Shown: positions 25,486-33,461 of the stretch, piece by piece
How the letters are laid out: each line of letters opens with the position of its first letter
Numbering within the stretch: position 1 is the first letter of the stretch
Assembly: GCA_020054205.1 (NCBI GenBank)
Contig: JAGVLS010000016.1
Coordinates: 62,001-126,000 of the forward strand
Reading direction: 5' to 3'
Length of the DNA stretch: 64,000 bases
DNA from: Candidatus Obscuribacterales bacterium
GTDB taxonomy: Bacteria > Cyanobacteriota > Vampirovibrionia > Obscuribacterales > Obscuribacteraceae
Notes under the pieces: generated by a model
Told to the model about the DNA's origin: nothing
Database searches by the model: none
Seen by the model: only the letters and a program-made list of their open reading frames with translations
Made by a program: the position numbers and the translations under genes

Positions 25486-25860
25486 TTGAGCTATTTTTTG
25501 ATTTTTATTGGAGCTGGATTAGGTGGAGTATTCCGCTACCTAATGGGAAAAACTGTACAAAATTTGTCCAATGGCTGGATATTTCCCATTGGCACTTTTA
25601 GCGTTAATATTCTTGGCTGCTTATTAATTGGTTTGTTAGCACAGATATCTGAAGCTAAGGGTATTATCGGTCCAGAATTACGCTTATTTATTTTTGTTGG
25701 ACTACTTGGCGGATTTACAACCTTTTCAAGTTTTGGTTATGAAACAGTTCAATTAATTAAAGATGGTGAGATTTTGTATGCAATTTTAAATACTGTATTG
25801 CAAGTAGTGCTAGGGCTTATTTGTGTTTGGTTGGGATATGTTATTGGCAGATTTATATAG
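25486..25860 (+). CDS. crcB: Fluoride ion channel/exporter CrcB (Fluc)
   Basis: 124 residues with four membrane helices. The motifs GLGGVFRYLMG, GTFSVNILGCLLIG (with the pore Asn) and GGFTTFSSFGYE (the central TFSS/Phe box) are all those of Fluc channels, which work as antiparallel dimers and let fluoride leak out of the cytoplasm. The start is a TTG at 25486, five bases after GGAG; the first possible ATG is far inside, so the rare start codon is needed. The fluoride riboswitch upstream confirms function. Confidence 0.95.
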   Translation: MSYFLIFIGAGLGGVFRYLMGKTVQNLSNGWIFPIGTFSVNILGCLLIGLLAQISEAKGIIGPELRLFIFVGLLGGFTTFSSFGYETVQLIKDGEILYAILNTVLQVVLGLICVWLGYVIGRFI

Positions 25861-25875
25861 ATGGGGATTTTTTGA

Positions 25876-26211
25876 ATGTTACCAGAACAAGGACATTTAT
25901 TACGGATATTCATCGGTGAATCCGACAAGCACGAGGGCAAACCCCTCTACGAGTGGATAGTAAAAAAAGCAAAAGAAAGCGGTCTGGCCGGCTCCACTGT
26001 GCTACGAGGCATTGAAGGATTTGGAGCCAAAAGCCGTATTCATTCAGCTAAAATATTGGACTTATCAACTGATTTACCAATAATTATTGAGATAGTAGAT
26101 GAACTAGAGAAGATTGAAAATTTTCTTCCAATTATCGACGAAGCTATCCCTGAAGGACTAGCTACTGTAGAAAAAGTACATGTTAGATTTTATAGATCGA
26201 AACAAAAATAA
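25876..26211 (+). CDS. DUF190 family protein, PII-like, in fluoride operon
   Basis: 111 residues. LLRIFIGESDKHEGKPLYEWIV and AGSTVLRGIEGFGAKSRIHS are the DUF190 signature, a ferredoxin-like fold related to PII signalling proteins. It starts 15 bases after crcB under the same riboswitch. The family is often encoded beside crcB, and a role in fluoride tolerance or in regulating the channel is assumed but not proven. No signal peptide, so cytoplasmic. Confidence 0.9.
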   Translation: MLPEQGHLLRIFIGESDKHEGKPLYEWIVKKAKESGLAGSTVLRGIEGFGAKSRIHSAKILDLSTDLPIIIEIVDELEKIENFLPIIDEAIPEGLATVEKVHVRFYRSKQK

Positions 26212-26212
26212 G

Positions 26213-26905
26213 TTAGCTAAGGAAGTAACTAATTCGTACTTGTCCATTTTTGCTACTAATTTTTTTAATGCTTATTTTTCCAATATCGCCGGTGTTACTC
26301 ACATGAGTGCCACCACAAGGGCAACCCATTCCTTCTGTAAAAGCAACTACACGAATTTTATTATCAGTAAAGGTTATTTTAGTATCGGATTTATTACTAG
26401 CAAGTTCATTTACTTTAGCTTCCAGGCGCAAACGTAATTCTTCTTTTTGGTCTAATGCGACTTCACCCTCGTATTCTACATAAGGACCTTGAGGAAAATG
26501 ATAACCTTTAGTCGGTGTCAACGTCAGTCCAATCATCTTGGTTGCATCATCAATCAGATGTCCTGCGGAATGAAGGCGAGTGTGAAGATTTCTTCTTTCA
26601 ATATCAATTTTCAAATTAACAGTATCATGTTGAGCAAAATTGCCTCTAGAAAAATTGCCAAAATGATGAACGATTCCTTCTATCATGCGCACATCGCTAA
26701 CAATGAGTTCGGCATTATCACCGTTTATCAGACCCTGATCAGCTGGTTGTCCTCCACCCTGTGGATAAAAAATGGTTTTATCTAGAATAAGAGCTGTTCC
26801 TTTTCCTTCTACTTCAAGCAATGAAAGAAAAGTAGCAATGTCCTCTATCTTGGAACTATCCTGCAGATAGGTCAAAATTGTCGGCTTTTTAGAGGAACTT
26901 TCCAT
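26213..26905 (-). CDS. Alanyl-tRNA editing protein (AlaX-like)
   Basis: 230 residues. The N-terminal beta-barrel block TIFYPQGGGQPADQG matches the C-Ala/editing lead-in, and the zinc ligands of the editing site are HSAGH (His112, His116) and CGGTH (Cys197, His201). Stand-alone AlaX proteins deacylate Ser- or Gly-tRNA(Ala) made in error by AlaRS. The ATG at 26905 is chosen for the GAGG at the right distance; the ATG at 26950 has no ribosome site. It converges on the DUF190 gene with one base between stops. Confidence 0.9.
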   Translation of the reverse strand: MESSSKKPTILTYLQDSSKIEDIATFLSLLEVEGKGTALILDKTIFYPQGGGQPADQGLINGDNAELIVSDVRMIEGIVHHFGNFSRGNFAQHDTVNLKIDIERRNLHTRLHSAGHLIDDATKMIGLTLTPTKGYHFPQGPYVEYEGEVALDQKEELRLRLEAKVNELASNKSDTKITFTDNKIRVVAFTEGMGCPCGGTHVSNTGDIGKISIKKISSKNGQVRISYFLS

Positions 26906-27131
26906 TTTTATCCTCAGATATAGCTCATTTATCTGGTCAAATGTTACCATGCGTAATGATAACGATGAGTTAGCGCTAACATTTGACTATAAACAGTTAT
27001 CTTCATGACATAATAACAACCGTTATACAAAATTACCTTTTGCCTCTCAACTCAATCGATGAGCAATGCGGTCGAAGGGTTGGGATAAATAGCACGACGC
27101 AAAATACCGTGCTTTATCAAAGGAATTAAAA

Positions 27132-28295
27132 TTGAATACTTTTTCTCAGTTTGGCTTGTCCAAACAACTTTTAGCATCGCTTGCCGATGCTGGTTTTGAA
27201 ACACCAACAGAAATTCAAACAAAATCAATTGGTGTTGTCCTAGAAGGCAGTGATTTAGTGGCAACAGCCCAAACCGGCTCCGGTAAAACTGCTGCTTACG
27301 CTTTACCTGTCATTGAACGTCTTCAAACATCAAATGGTAAAACACGAGCTTTAATTCTTGTACCAACAAGAGAATTAGCTACACAAGTAAGTCAACAATT
27401 TAAACTATTATCAAAATATTTGAAATTGAAAACAGTCGCTATATATGGTGGCGTCAATTTAGAACGTCAGCGCAGAGATTTGCATCGTGGCGTAGATATT
27501 ATTATCGCTACTCCCGGTAGATTATTTGATTGTATGCAAAGAAAATGGGTGAATTTATCACAAGTACAAATCAATGTAATGGATGAAGCAGATCGTATGT
27601 TAGATATGGGCTTCATGCCACAGGTGCGTAGAATTGTAAGTAATTTACCTACACAATGCCAAACACTAATGTTTTCTGCCACCATAGACAAACGAGTACA
27701 ACAAATAGCATCTGAGTTTTTAGAAAAACCTGTCACTGTTAAATCAGACATAGCACAAATAGAACCTGCTGCAATTGAACAAAGCATTGTCCGCGTACAT
27801 GAGTTTGATAAAGATGCATTGTTATTAAAACTACTTGGTGAAATCAATAGTTCAATGCTTGTATTTGCTGGTATGCGCCGTAAAGTTAAATGGATAACTG
27901 ATAGATTACGTGAGGCTGGAATTAAAGCTGATGAAATACATAGCGAAATCAGACAAAATAAACGTGAACAAGCTTTAGCTCGTTTTAAAAGCGGAGCAAC
28001 ACAAGTGCTTGTTGCAACAGATGTAGCAGCAAGAGGCCTCGACATTCCTTCAATCAGCCATGTAATAAATTATGATGTTCCTTTATCGCCTGAAGATTAT
28101 GTACATCGCATCGGCAGAACTGGTAGAGCTGGACGCTCCGGAATAGCAATTACATTTGTATCTAACGAACAGCGTCATTTAGTCAGAGCAATTGAAGCTA
28201 AAGTTGGTAAGCAATTAGATCCAGATGCTCCCCGTCCAAAAAACAATGCTAAGCCACCATCACGCCGCTTTAGAAGTCGCCGCCGTCGCGCTTAA
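27132..28295 (+). CDS. DEAD-box ATP-dependent RNA helicase (RhlE-like)
   Basis: 387 residues. Q motif (TPTEIQ near 25), Walker A AQTGSGKT (46-53), PTRELA, TPGR, DEAD in MDEADRML, SAT, and in the second lobe LVATDVAARGLD and HRIGRTGRAG. The C-terminus is a short basic tail (SRRFRSRRRRA) that should bind RNA. Layout and length fit the RhlE/CrhR group, used in ribosome assembly and cold adaptation. The start is a TTG at 27132 behind AGGAATTAAAA; no ATG is available before the Q motif. A 226-bp leader separates it from the divergent gene. Confidence 0.93.
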   Translation: MNTFSQFGLSKQLLASLADAGFETPTEIQTKSIGVVLEGSDLVATAQTGSGKTAAYALPVIERLQTSNGKTRALILVPTRELATQVSQQFKLLSKYLKLKTVAIYGGVNLERQRRDLHRGVDIIIATPGRLFDCMQRKWVNLSQVQINVMDEADRMLDMGFMPQVRRIVSNLPTQCQTLMFSATIDKRVQQIASEFLEKPVTVKSDIAQIEPAAIEQSIVRVHEFDKDALLLKLLGEINSSMLVFAGMRRKVKWITDRLREAGIKADEIHSEIRQNKREQALARFKSGATQVLVATDVAARGLDIPSISHVINYDVPLSPEDYVHRIGRTGRAGRSGIAITFVSNEQRHLVRAIEAKVGKQLDPDAPRPKNNAKPPSRRFRSRRRRA

Positions 28296-28304
28296 TTCTT
28301 GAGG

Positions 28305-28676
28305 CTAAACAGTAGTATCGCCGAGAGAAGCCCTTACTGCATTGATAATTTTCCAGCTGAACTTCAAGCTAATTCGCTCTCCAAGCGGGCCTCGCGCAAG
28401 AAAGTTTTTATCAAGCGTGGTTATCTGATCACACCTGGCAATCGAATCCTTTAATAGACCGCCTTCCCCAGCTGGGATTTGCACATGATAAAGAGGGTGC
28501 AGATTGAACTTTTCGGCTGACGCTGTTGGTACGACAACCACGTCCCCACAAGTCCTATTTCGTCCATCAGTAGACACTATAATTGCCGTTCTTGGCTTTT
28601 GGGGATCATTTGGCTGATTTGGCAGATCTACATACCAAACCTCACCATTTTTGGGAAAACTAATATTAGCCATCAT
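28305..28676 (-). CDS. MazF/PemK-type endoribonuclease toxin
   Basis: 123 residues. GEVWYVDLP at the N-terminus, KPRTAIIVSTDGRN and DVVVVPTAS are the conserved SH3-like core of MazF/PemK toxins, which cut mRNA at short sequences. The start is the ATG at 28676, seven bases after GGAAAG and two bases after the antitoxin stop, so the pair is one transcript in the usual antitoxin-first order. A longer upstream frame would overlap the antitoxin gene. Cut specificity cannot be read. Confidence 0.9.
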   Translation of the reverse strand: MMANISFPKNGEVWYVDLPNQPNDPQKPRTAIIVSTDGRNRTCGDVVVVPTASAEKFNLHPLYHVQIPAGEGGLLKDSIARCDQITTLDKNFLARGPLGERISLKFSWKIINAVRASLGDTTV

Positions 28677-28678
28677 AT

Positions 28679-28951
28679 CTATTCTTTCCAAATGTGTTTG
28701 GCAGCTTCTGTGGTTATAGCCGTCCAAGACTCATCAGCCAAGGCTTCTTTATTATGCTCGTAGTATTGAGCATCAAAGGTATCTCTCACCTGTTGCTTCC
28801 ATAGATGTAGAGCTCGCTCAATTACTGAACTTCTTGAGAGTCCGCTCTTTTTGCTGACTTCAACAAAACTGTCTACCACTTGCAAAAGGTCTGCATCTAC
28901 CGAGATAGTGACCTTCTCTTTCTTGCTTGTTGGTTTTGTAAACATTGTCAT
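28679..28951 (-). CDS. Ribbon-helix-helix antitoxin of the MazF-like toxin
   Basis: 90 residues. KVTISVDADLLQVVDSFVE forms the beta strand and first helix of an RHH (CopG/MetJ) DNA-binding domain and SGLSRSSVIERALHLW the second helix. The acidic C-terminal half should wrap the toxin. AAGG lies eight bases ahead of the ATG. As in other type II pairs it should repress its own promoter, alone or with the toxin. The intergenic region upstream (28952-29146) is shared with a divergent gene for another RHH protein. Confidence 0.87.
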   Translation of the reverse strand: MTMFTKPTSKKEKVTISVDADLLQVVDSFVEVSKKSGLSRSSVIERALHLWKQQVRDTFDAQYYEHNKEALADESWTAITTEAAKHIWKE

Positions 28952-29085
28952 AAATTTTACCTTGGGTTAGCCTTGATCGGTCATACCAATAGTATGGCAC
29001 AAAGCCATACCCAAGGCAAGCTTCAATAGCTAGATGCGCTTGATAACCCCTCAAATACAAGCCCGTTATTGTTTTGGGCAATTAA

Positions 29086-29144
29086 TGTAGTGGCGTAAAT
29101 ACGTGATACAATGAGGAAAGTACAAATTGTAGTTGCGTGAATAC
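29086..29144 (+). promoter_or_regulatory. Direct repeat pair ahead of the RHH-domain gene, likely operator
   Basis: TGTAGTGGCGTAAATAC (29086-29102) and TGTAGTTGCGTGAATAC (29128-29144) match in 15 of 17 positions, 42 bases apart (four helical turns). A partial third copy (ACGTGATACAATGA) lies between them. The second copy ends two bases before the start codon. Such spacing fits binding by RHH dimers, and the next gene encodes an RHH protein. Confidence 0.55.
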
Positions 29145-29146
29145 AA

Positions 29147-29740
29147 ATGAAAGAAAAAACAACCAATATAAGCATCCGCATTCCTGATGAATATCGCAAA
29201 CGTCTTCAATTACAAGCTGACAAAAAAGCACTCAGCTTTAATGCACATGTTTTACGCGTCCTAGAAATTCACTTGATGAGTTCTGGTTTTGGACCAGACT
29301 CAGTAACATCTAGTTCTGGACGATTATTTCAAATTCGATCAGAACCTTATATAGATAATGTAGATGAAACAACTTGGGCATTTTTTGTTGACGAGCCTAA
29401 ATTTGAAAAAGAGAGAGCCTATTACTTAATTGGTCTTGGCCGGACAGTTTTGCGAGATTGGCAAGTCAAAGATAAAGCCACTGTTTCAAAAGAAGTTGGG
29501 CTAGCATTGCTAAATTTCTATAACCGCAAAGGTATGGAAATAGATCGTTTGATCTGGAATCAGTATCCTGGACCAGACAATGATGGTCGCCGCATTTTGC
29601 AAGCTTCCGAAGTACCTGAAACTTTAGAAGAGTTTTTTGATTTATTAATGGCCGAAAAATGGACTGACAAGTTTGTCACACAAGATGCACAATGTCAGGA
29701 CATTCGCCGCGGTCGCCCCGAATCAGCCCTATATCGTTAA
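29147..29740 (+). CDS. Ribbon-helix-helix regulator with C-terminal domain of unknown function
   Basis: 197 residues. The first ~45 residues (ISIRIPDEYRKRLQLQADKK, SFNAHVLRVLEIHL) are an Arc-type RHH DNA-binding domain. The remaining 150 residues (with ETTWAFFVDEPKFEKERAYYL split over a turn, GLGRTVLRDWQVKDKA, EEFFDLLMAEKWTDKF) match nothing I know. The start is fixed by an in-frame stop nine bases upstream. No ribosome site is present at normal distance, so translation may be weak or the mRNA leaderless. The direct repeats over its start suggest autorepression. It could be an antitoxin-like or single-gene regulator. Confidence 0.8.
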   Translation: MKEKTTNISIRIPDEYRKRLQLQADKKALSFNAHVLRVLEIHLMSSGFGPDSVTSSSGRLFQIRSEPYIDNVDETTWAFFVDEPKFEKERAYYLIGLGRTVLRDWQVKDKATVSKEVGLALLNFYNRKGMEIDRLIWNQYPGPDNDGRRILQASEVPETLEEFFDLLMAEKWTDKFVTQDAQCQDIRRGRPESALYR

Positions 29741-29875
29741 AGATTGCTTGAGGTGCAGTTTTCTACTTAACTAAATAAGCACAAACAAGAGAGATTCTTT
29801 TGCCTGCTGAACAAGCACCGACATGATGCATTTATGTCTCATGTTCGAAACTTGGCATACATTGAGGATTACAGA

Positions 29876-30733
29876 ATGACTGAGTTTATCATTATCTTTA
29901 TAATTTCGTACATATGGCATGCGCTTGGCATAACTGTTGGCTATCATCGATTATTGTCGCATCGATCATTCTCATGCATAAAACCAGCCGAATACTTTTT
30001 CGTACTAGGTGGTTATCTGGCCTTTCAGGGATCACCCATATGGTGGTCTACAATACATCGGGCTCATCATCGTCATGTAGATACAGCTTTAGATCCGCAT
30101 TCTCCTAGATATGGGCTACAAAATGCTCATACCGGATGGATGGGTAAGGCTTCATATCCAGAACATATTAACCCAGAATTACAAGCAAAAGATTTGCTTA
30201 AAGATCCTATATATAGATTTCTTGAACAAAACGGGGTTTTGTTCAGAGGACACTTTTTAGTTTTCTTTTTTGGCTTGAGTCTCAGATTGCTCATATTTAT
30301 TTATTTTGGTTGGATACCGGCTGTAGCTAGTTTGGTAGCCGCTATTCTTGTCTGGCAAATTCCTTTAATGCTCAATGTTATTTGTCATCTGCCCAAATTT
30401 GGATATAAAAATTATGCCATGGATGACGACAGTGTTAATGTCTGGTGGGTTGGTCTATTAGCCCTAGGTGAAGGTTGGCATAATAATCATCATGCCTCTC
30501 CTGGCTCCGCAAAAACAGGGATGCGTTTTTGGGAATTAGATTTTTCTTGGTTAACTATTTTATTAATGAAATATTTGCATATTGCTCAGCGTGTCAATGT
30601 GAGCAGTCACGAACAATTGCTCAAGAATGCGTCAAAGCCAAAACTAATTCCTATTTATTCGCTACCCAATAAAGCAGTGGTAAATAATAAATTCCAACAC
30701 AAACAACCTGTTCGTGTCAAAACTAAAGTTTAG
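29876..30733 (+). CDS. Acyl-lipid/acyl-CoA delta-9-type fatty-acid desaturase
   Basis: 285 residues. The three His boxes that hold the di-iron centre are present: HRLLSH, HRAHHRH and, near the C-terminus, GEGWHNNHH. Four hydrophobic segments flank them in the pattern of membrane desaturases (DesC/Ole1). The enzyme introduces the first double bond into C16/C18 acyl chains and needs O2 and an electron donor, so the cell meets oxygen. The ATG at 29876 has GAGG eight bases upstream; an earlier ATG (29834) has none. Its stop overlaps the end of the convergent suf operon by four bases. Confidence 0.92.
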   Translation: MTEFIIIFIISYIWHALGITVGYHRLLSHRSFSCIKPAEYFFVLGGYLAFQGSPIWWSTIHRAHHRHVDTALDPHSPRYGLQNAHTGWMGKASYPEHINPELQAKDLLKDPIYRFLEQNGVLFRGHFLVFFFGLSLRLLIFIYFGWIPAVASLVAAILVWQIPLMLNVICHLPKFGYKNYAMDDDSVNVWWVGLLALGEGWHNNHHASPGSAKTGMRFWELDFSWLTILLMKYLHIAQRVNVSSHEQLLKNASKPKLIPIYSLPNKAVVNNKFQHKQPVRVKTKV

Positions 30734-31068
30734 TCTTGCCAGCTATGCCCAAGTTCTGCTAAGACAAGCCAAACTCGAATATCTTTGGCATCTCTAATTC
30801 TATCCAGCATAAATTTACGAACCAGCAAACATATTTGATCAGATCGTTCAATTCTATCCGGATAAGCATATGCTTTTATTTCTACTTCAATAGGTGCAAT
30901 CATTGCTTCTCCGTCCACGGATAAAAATCTTACCGTAATTTCGTCAGCAATAAGTTTACGCTTATCAGATGTCAATTCGCCTGCAATTAATTCGCGTAAT
31001 TCGTGAGTTATATTCTTAAGCGGCTGTTGTAAGTTTTTATTGGAATTATAAATATTGACGGTTGGCAT
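30730..31068 (-). CDS. Possible tautomerase-superfamily protein at the end of the suf operon
   Basis: 112 residues. The sequence begins Met-Pro (MPTVNIY), as in tautomerase/MIF/CHMI proteins whose N-terminal Pro is the catalytic base after Met removal. The length and the strand-helix-strand pattern (LRELIAGEL, IEVEIKAYAYPDR, DIRVWLVLAELG) fit a beta-alpha-beta tautomerase subunit. No further catalytic residue can be assigned, so the family is tentative. It starts nine bases after the sufT-like gene and so is part of the suf transcript. A link to Fe-S assembly is known only by position. Confidence 0.65.
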   Translation of the reverse strand: MPTVNIYNSNKNLQQPLKNITHELRELIAGELTSDKRKLIADEITVRFLSVDGEAMIAPIEVEIKAYAYPDRIERSDQICLLVRKFMLDRIRDAKDIRVWLVLAELGHSWQD

Positions 31069-31077
31069 TAGGTATAT

Positions 31078-31386
31078 TTACAAAATGCCTAATTGCATTT
31101 TTGTTTCTTCTGAGCACATAGCATGGGGATCCCAGCGCGGCGTCCAGACTAATTGCACTTTTGGTTCTTTTACCCAGGGTAATTTAGTCAATGCTTGATG
31201 AACTTGCCCTTGAATTACAGCTCCTAATGGACATGCCGGACTAGTAAGTGTCATACGTACGGTCACATTACTGTCAGCAATATCTACTCCATAAACAAGA
31301 CCAAGATCGACAATATTGATACCTAATTCTGGATCAATAATGCTTTTTAAATGTTCAAAAACTACATCTTGTTGTAGGGTGGACAT
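31078..31386 (-). CDS. sufT: SufT-like MIP18-family (DUF59) Fe-S assembly factor
   Basis: 102 residues. A stand-alone MIP18/DUF59 domain with DPELGINIVDLGLVYGV and the Cys motif TSPACPLG. SufT/PaaD-type proteins help Fe-S cluster maturation or delivery. AAGGAG sits eight bases before the ATG and the gene lies 25 bp after sufU. The same domain forms the N-terminus of the ApbC protein at 18-19 kb, so the genome has it in two settings. Confidence 0.87.
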   Translation of the reverse strand: MSTLQQDVVFEHLKSIIDPELGINIVDLGLVYGVDIADSNVTVRMTLTSPACPLGAVIQGQVHQALTKLPWVKEPKVQLVWTPRWDPHAMCSEETKMQLGIL

Positions 31387-31411
31387 TCAGTTTTCTCCTT
31401 AATTATTTGAT

Positions 31412-31900
31412 TTACTCAGTGGTAACTGTATGAGGCTTAATTGTTTTGCCGTGAGCGATATTTCCACTCTTAATGCCATTTATTCCTTCTAAAAGTGTAT
31501 TCCATGGCAATAATGCACATTTTATGCGCACCGGATAATTTCTCACACCTCGTAAAGCTTCTAATTCTTCTAAATCATCTGGCATTGCTGCCATGTCTTC
31601 TTTAGAAAGCATCATCTCTTTAAATAAATTGATAATCTTATGAGCTTCTTCTATGCTTTCACCTTTAATGGCTTCGCTCATCATGGAAGCAGAGGCTGTA
31701 TTGATAGAACAACCTTTACCTTTAATAGCTACATTGTTTACTTTGTCATTATCAATATCAAGATATAAAGTAAGTTCATCTCCACAAAGAGGATTGACGC
31801 CCTCTACTTCTACGGTAGGATTTTCCAGCTGTCCTTGATTGCGTGGATTGTGGTAATGATCGAGAATTGTTTCACGATATAAATCATTTGCAAGCGACAT
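31412..31900 (-). CDS. sufU: SufU, zinc-dependent sulfur acceptor of SufS
   Basis: 162 residues. IscU-like fold with Cys39 (PLCGDEL, and Asp41), Cys64 (GKGCSI) and Cys128 (IKCALLPW). The ~20-residue insertion between the second and third Cys regions (NLFKEMMLSKEDMAAMPDDL) marks SufU rather than IscU. In Bacillus SufU binds zinc and takes persulfide sulfur from SufS. The start lies inside the sufS end (17-bp overlap), so the two are coupled. Confidence 0.92.
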   Translation of the reverse strand: MSLANDLYRETILDHYHNPRNQGQLENPTVEVEGVNPLCGDELTLYLDIDNDKVNNVAIKGKGCSINTASASMMSEAIKGESIEEAHKIINLFKEMMLSKEDMAAMPDDLEELEALRGVRNYPVRIKCALLPWNTLLEGINGIKSGNIAHGKTIKPHTVTTE

Positions 31901-33122
31901 GACCTAATACCTTTTGTGCTTCTTTTAAGGCTTCTACCATAGAATCTATTTCTTCTTTTGTATTATATACATAAAAACTGGCTCGAGCCGTACCGCTCAC
32001 ATTTAAATCACGCATTAATGGCTGACAACAATGATGTCCAACTCGAATACAAATTCCAGATTCACTTAAAATTTGTCCTAAATCATGTGGATGAATACCA
32101 GCCATATTAAATGATATAAGACCACCACGTTTATTTACATCATGTGTTCCATAAACAGCAAGATTATCTATTTGAGACAATTTAGCTAAAGCATATTCAG
32201 TAAGTTCTTGTTCGTACTTATGAACATTTTCCATGCCTAATGCTTGTAAATAAGTGATAGCAGCACCAGAGCCTATCACATCAGCAATATTAGGAGTACC
32301 AGCCTCAAAACGCCACGGTAATGAATTGAATGTGACTTTATCTCTCCAGACAGAGCTAATCATATCGCCTCCACTTAAAAATGGCGGCATGGATTCAAGT
32401 GTAGATGCTTTACCCCAAAGCACACCTACTCCCGTTGGCCCTAACATTTTGTGAAATGAAAATGCAAAAAAGTCAGCACCCAGCTTTTGCATATCAACTG
32501 GCAGATGTGGCAAAGATTGTGCTCCATCTACTAAAACAATTGCACCTTGTTTATGAGCCATTTCAGCCAATTGAGCAACTGGCATTATCGTTCCTAGTAC
32601 ATTGGACATTTGTGTTATTGTCAACAGTTTTGTTTTTGGACCAATAATTTTAGCGGCTGAGTTAAGATCGACAATGCCCTCGGCATCAAGGTCAAGAAAA
32701 ACCAGTTTAGCGCCACGCTCTTGGGCCAATATTTGCCAAGGTACAAAATTAGAATGATGTTCTGCTGGCGATAATACTATTTCATCGCCTGGCAATACAT
32801 GCTGCCTAGCCCAACTATATGCAACTAGATTAATAGCTTCTGTAGCATTGCGCGTAAAAATAATTTCTTTTGTTTCTTTAGCCCCTATAAAGTTACGTAC
32901 TTTGCTGCGGGACGATTCATATGCTTCTGTTGCTTCTTCAGAAAGTGTGTGTACACCTCTATGAATATTCGCATTGTAATATTCATAATAATGAGTAATA
33001 GCGTTAATCACTGATTGCGGCTTTTGTGAAGTAGCAGCATTATCAAAATATACAAGTGGCTTACCATTAATCTTGCGTTTCAAGATGGGAAAGTCTTTTC
33101 TGATTTTATCAACATCTAACAT
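31884..33122 (-). CDS. sufS: SufS group II cysteine desulfurase
   Basis: 412 residues. PLP-binding Lys225 in FSFHKMLGPTGVGV, the pocket Asp in LVDGAQS, and the active Cys365 in RVGHHCCQPLM (normally HHCAQP; here a second Cys follows). It releases sulfur from cysteine as a persulfide for SufU. The start is the ATG at 33122, two bases past the Rieske gene stop; an in-frame ATG at 33140 lies inside that gene and is less likely. Confidence 0.95.
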   Translation of the reverse strand: MLDVDKIRKDFPILKRKINGKPLVYFDNAATSQKPQSVINAITHYYEYYNANIHRGVHTLSEEATEAYESSRSKVRNFIGAKETKEIIFTRNATEAINLVAYSWARQHVLPGDEIVLSPAEHHSNFVPWQILAQERGAKLVFLDLDAEGIVDLNSAAKIIGPKTKLLTITQMSNVLGTIMPVAQLAEMAHKQGAIVLVDGAQSLPHLPVDMQKLGADFFAFSFHKMLGPTGVGVLWGKASTLESMPPFLSGGDMISSVWRDKVTFNSLPWRFEAGTPNIADVIGSGAAITYLQALGMENVHKYEQELTEYALAKLSQIDNLAVYGTHDVNKRGGLISFNMAGIHPHDLGQILSESGICIRVGHHCCQPLMRDLNVSGTARASFYVYNTKEEIDSMVEALKEAQKVLGHVACK

Positions 33123-33124
33123 TT

Positions 33125-33451
33125 TTATAGACCTATCCAAATCTCGCCATCTCTAATTTCAATATCATAGGTGCTGACAGCACCTACTGCTGGCAAACAA
33201 AGGGCTTTGCCTGTTTTAAGATCGAAGCGCGCACCATGCCTAGGACACTCTACTTGAGTATCAAACATTTCACCTTCTCCCAAAGGTCCATTATCATGGG
33301 TACAACGATCATCGATAGCATAAAAGCTGCCTTCAGTATGACAAATCAAAATTCTTTTTCCAGAAATTGAATAAACTCTCTTATCTCCTTCAGAAATTTC
33401 AGATGCTATTGCTACTCTTTGGAATTGTTTTGATTTATCATTCATAGTCAC
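33125..33451 (-). CDS. Rieske-type [2Fe-2S] ferredoxin in the suf operon
   Basis: 108 residues. The two cluster-binding boxes are CTH (DDRCTHDNGPL) and CPRH (VECPRHGARFD), with the usual Gly-Pro loop. Soluble, no signal peptide. This is the NirD/dioxygenase-ferredoxin branch. Similar genes occur between sufD and sufS in several Gram-positive and actinobacterial suf operons; the role may be electron supply or a target/test cluster. It starts 10 bases after sufD. Confidence 0.92.
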   Translation of the reverse strand: MTMNDKSKQFQRVAIASEISEGDKRVYSISGKRILICHTEGSFYAIDDRCTHDNGPLGEGEMFDTQVECPRHGARFDLKTGKALCLPAVGAVSTYDIEIRDGEIWIGL

Positions 33452-33461
33452 CCGCCCAAAC

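Noticed and set aside
25410..25601. 63-codon frame starting in the fluoride aptamer
   Set aside because: Its first half is the riboswitch RNA and the rest is crcB in another frame.
27467..28045. 192-codon minus-strand frame opposite the DEAD-box helicase gene
   Set aside because: Antisense shadow of conserved helicase motifs, no ribosome site, no recognisable protein.
28860..29081. 73-codon minus-strand frame ahead of the antitoxin gene
   Set aside because: It overlaps the antitoxin start in another frame and has no ribosome site; the region is better read as promoter space.
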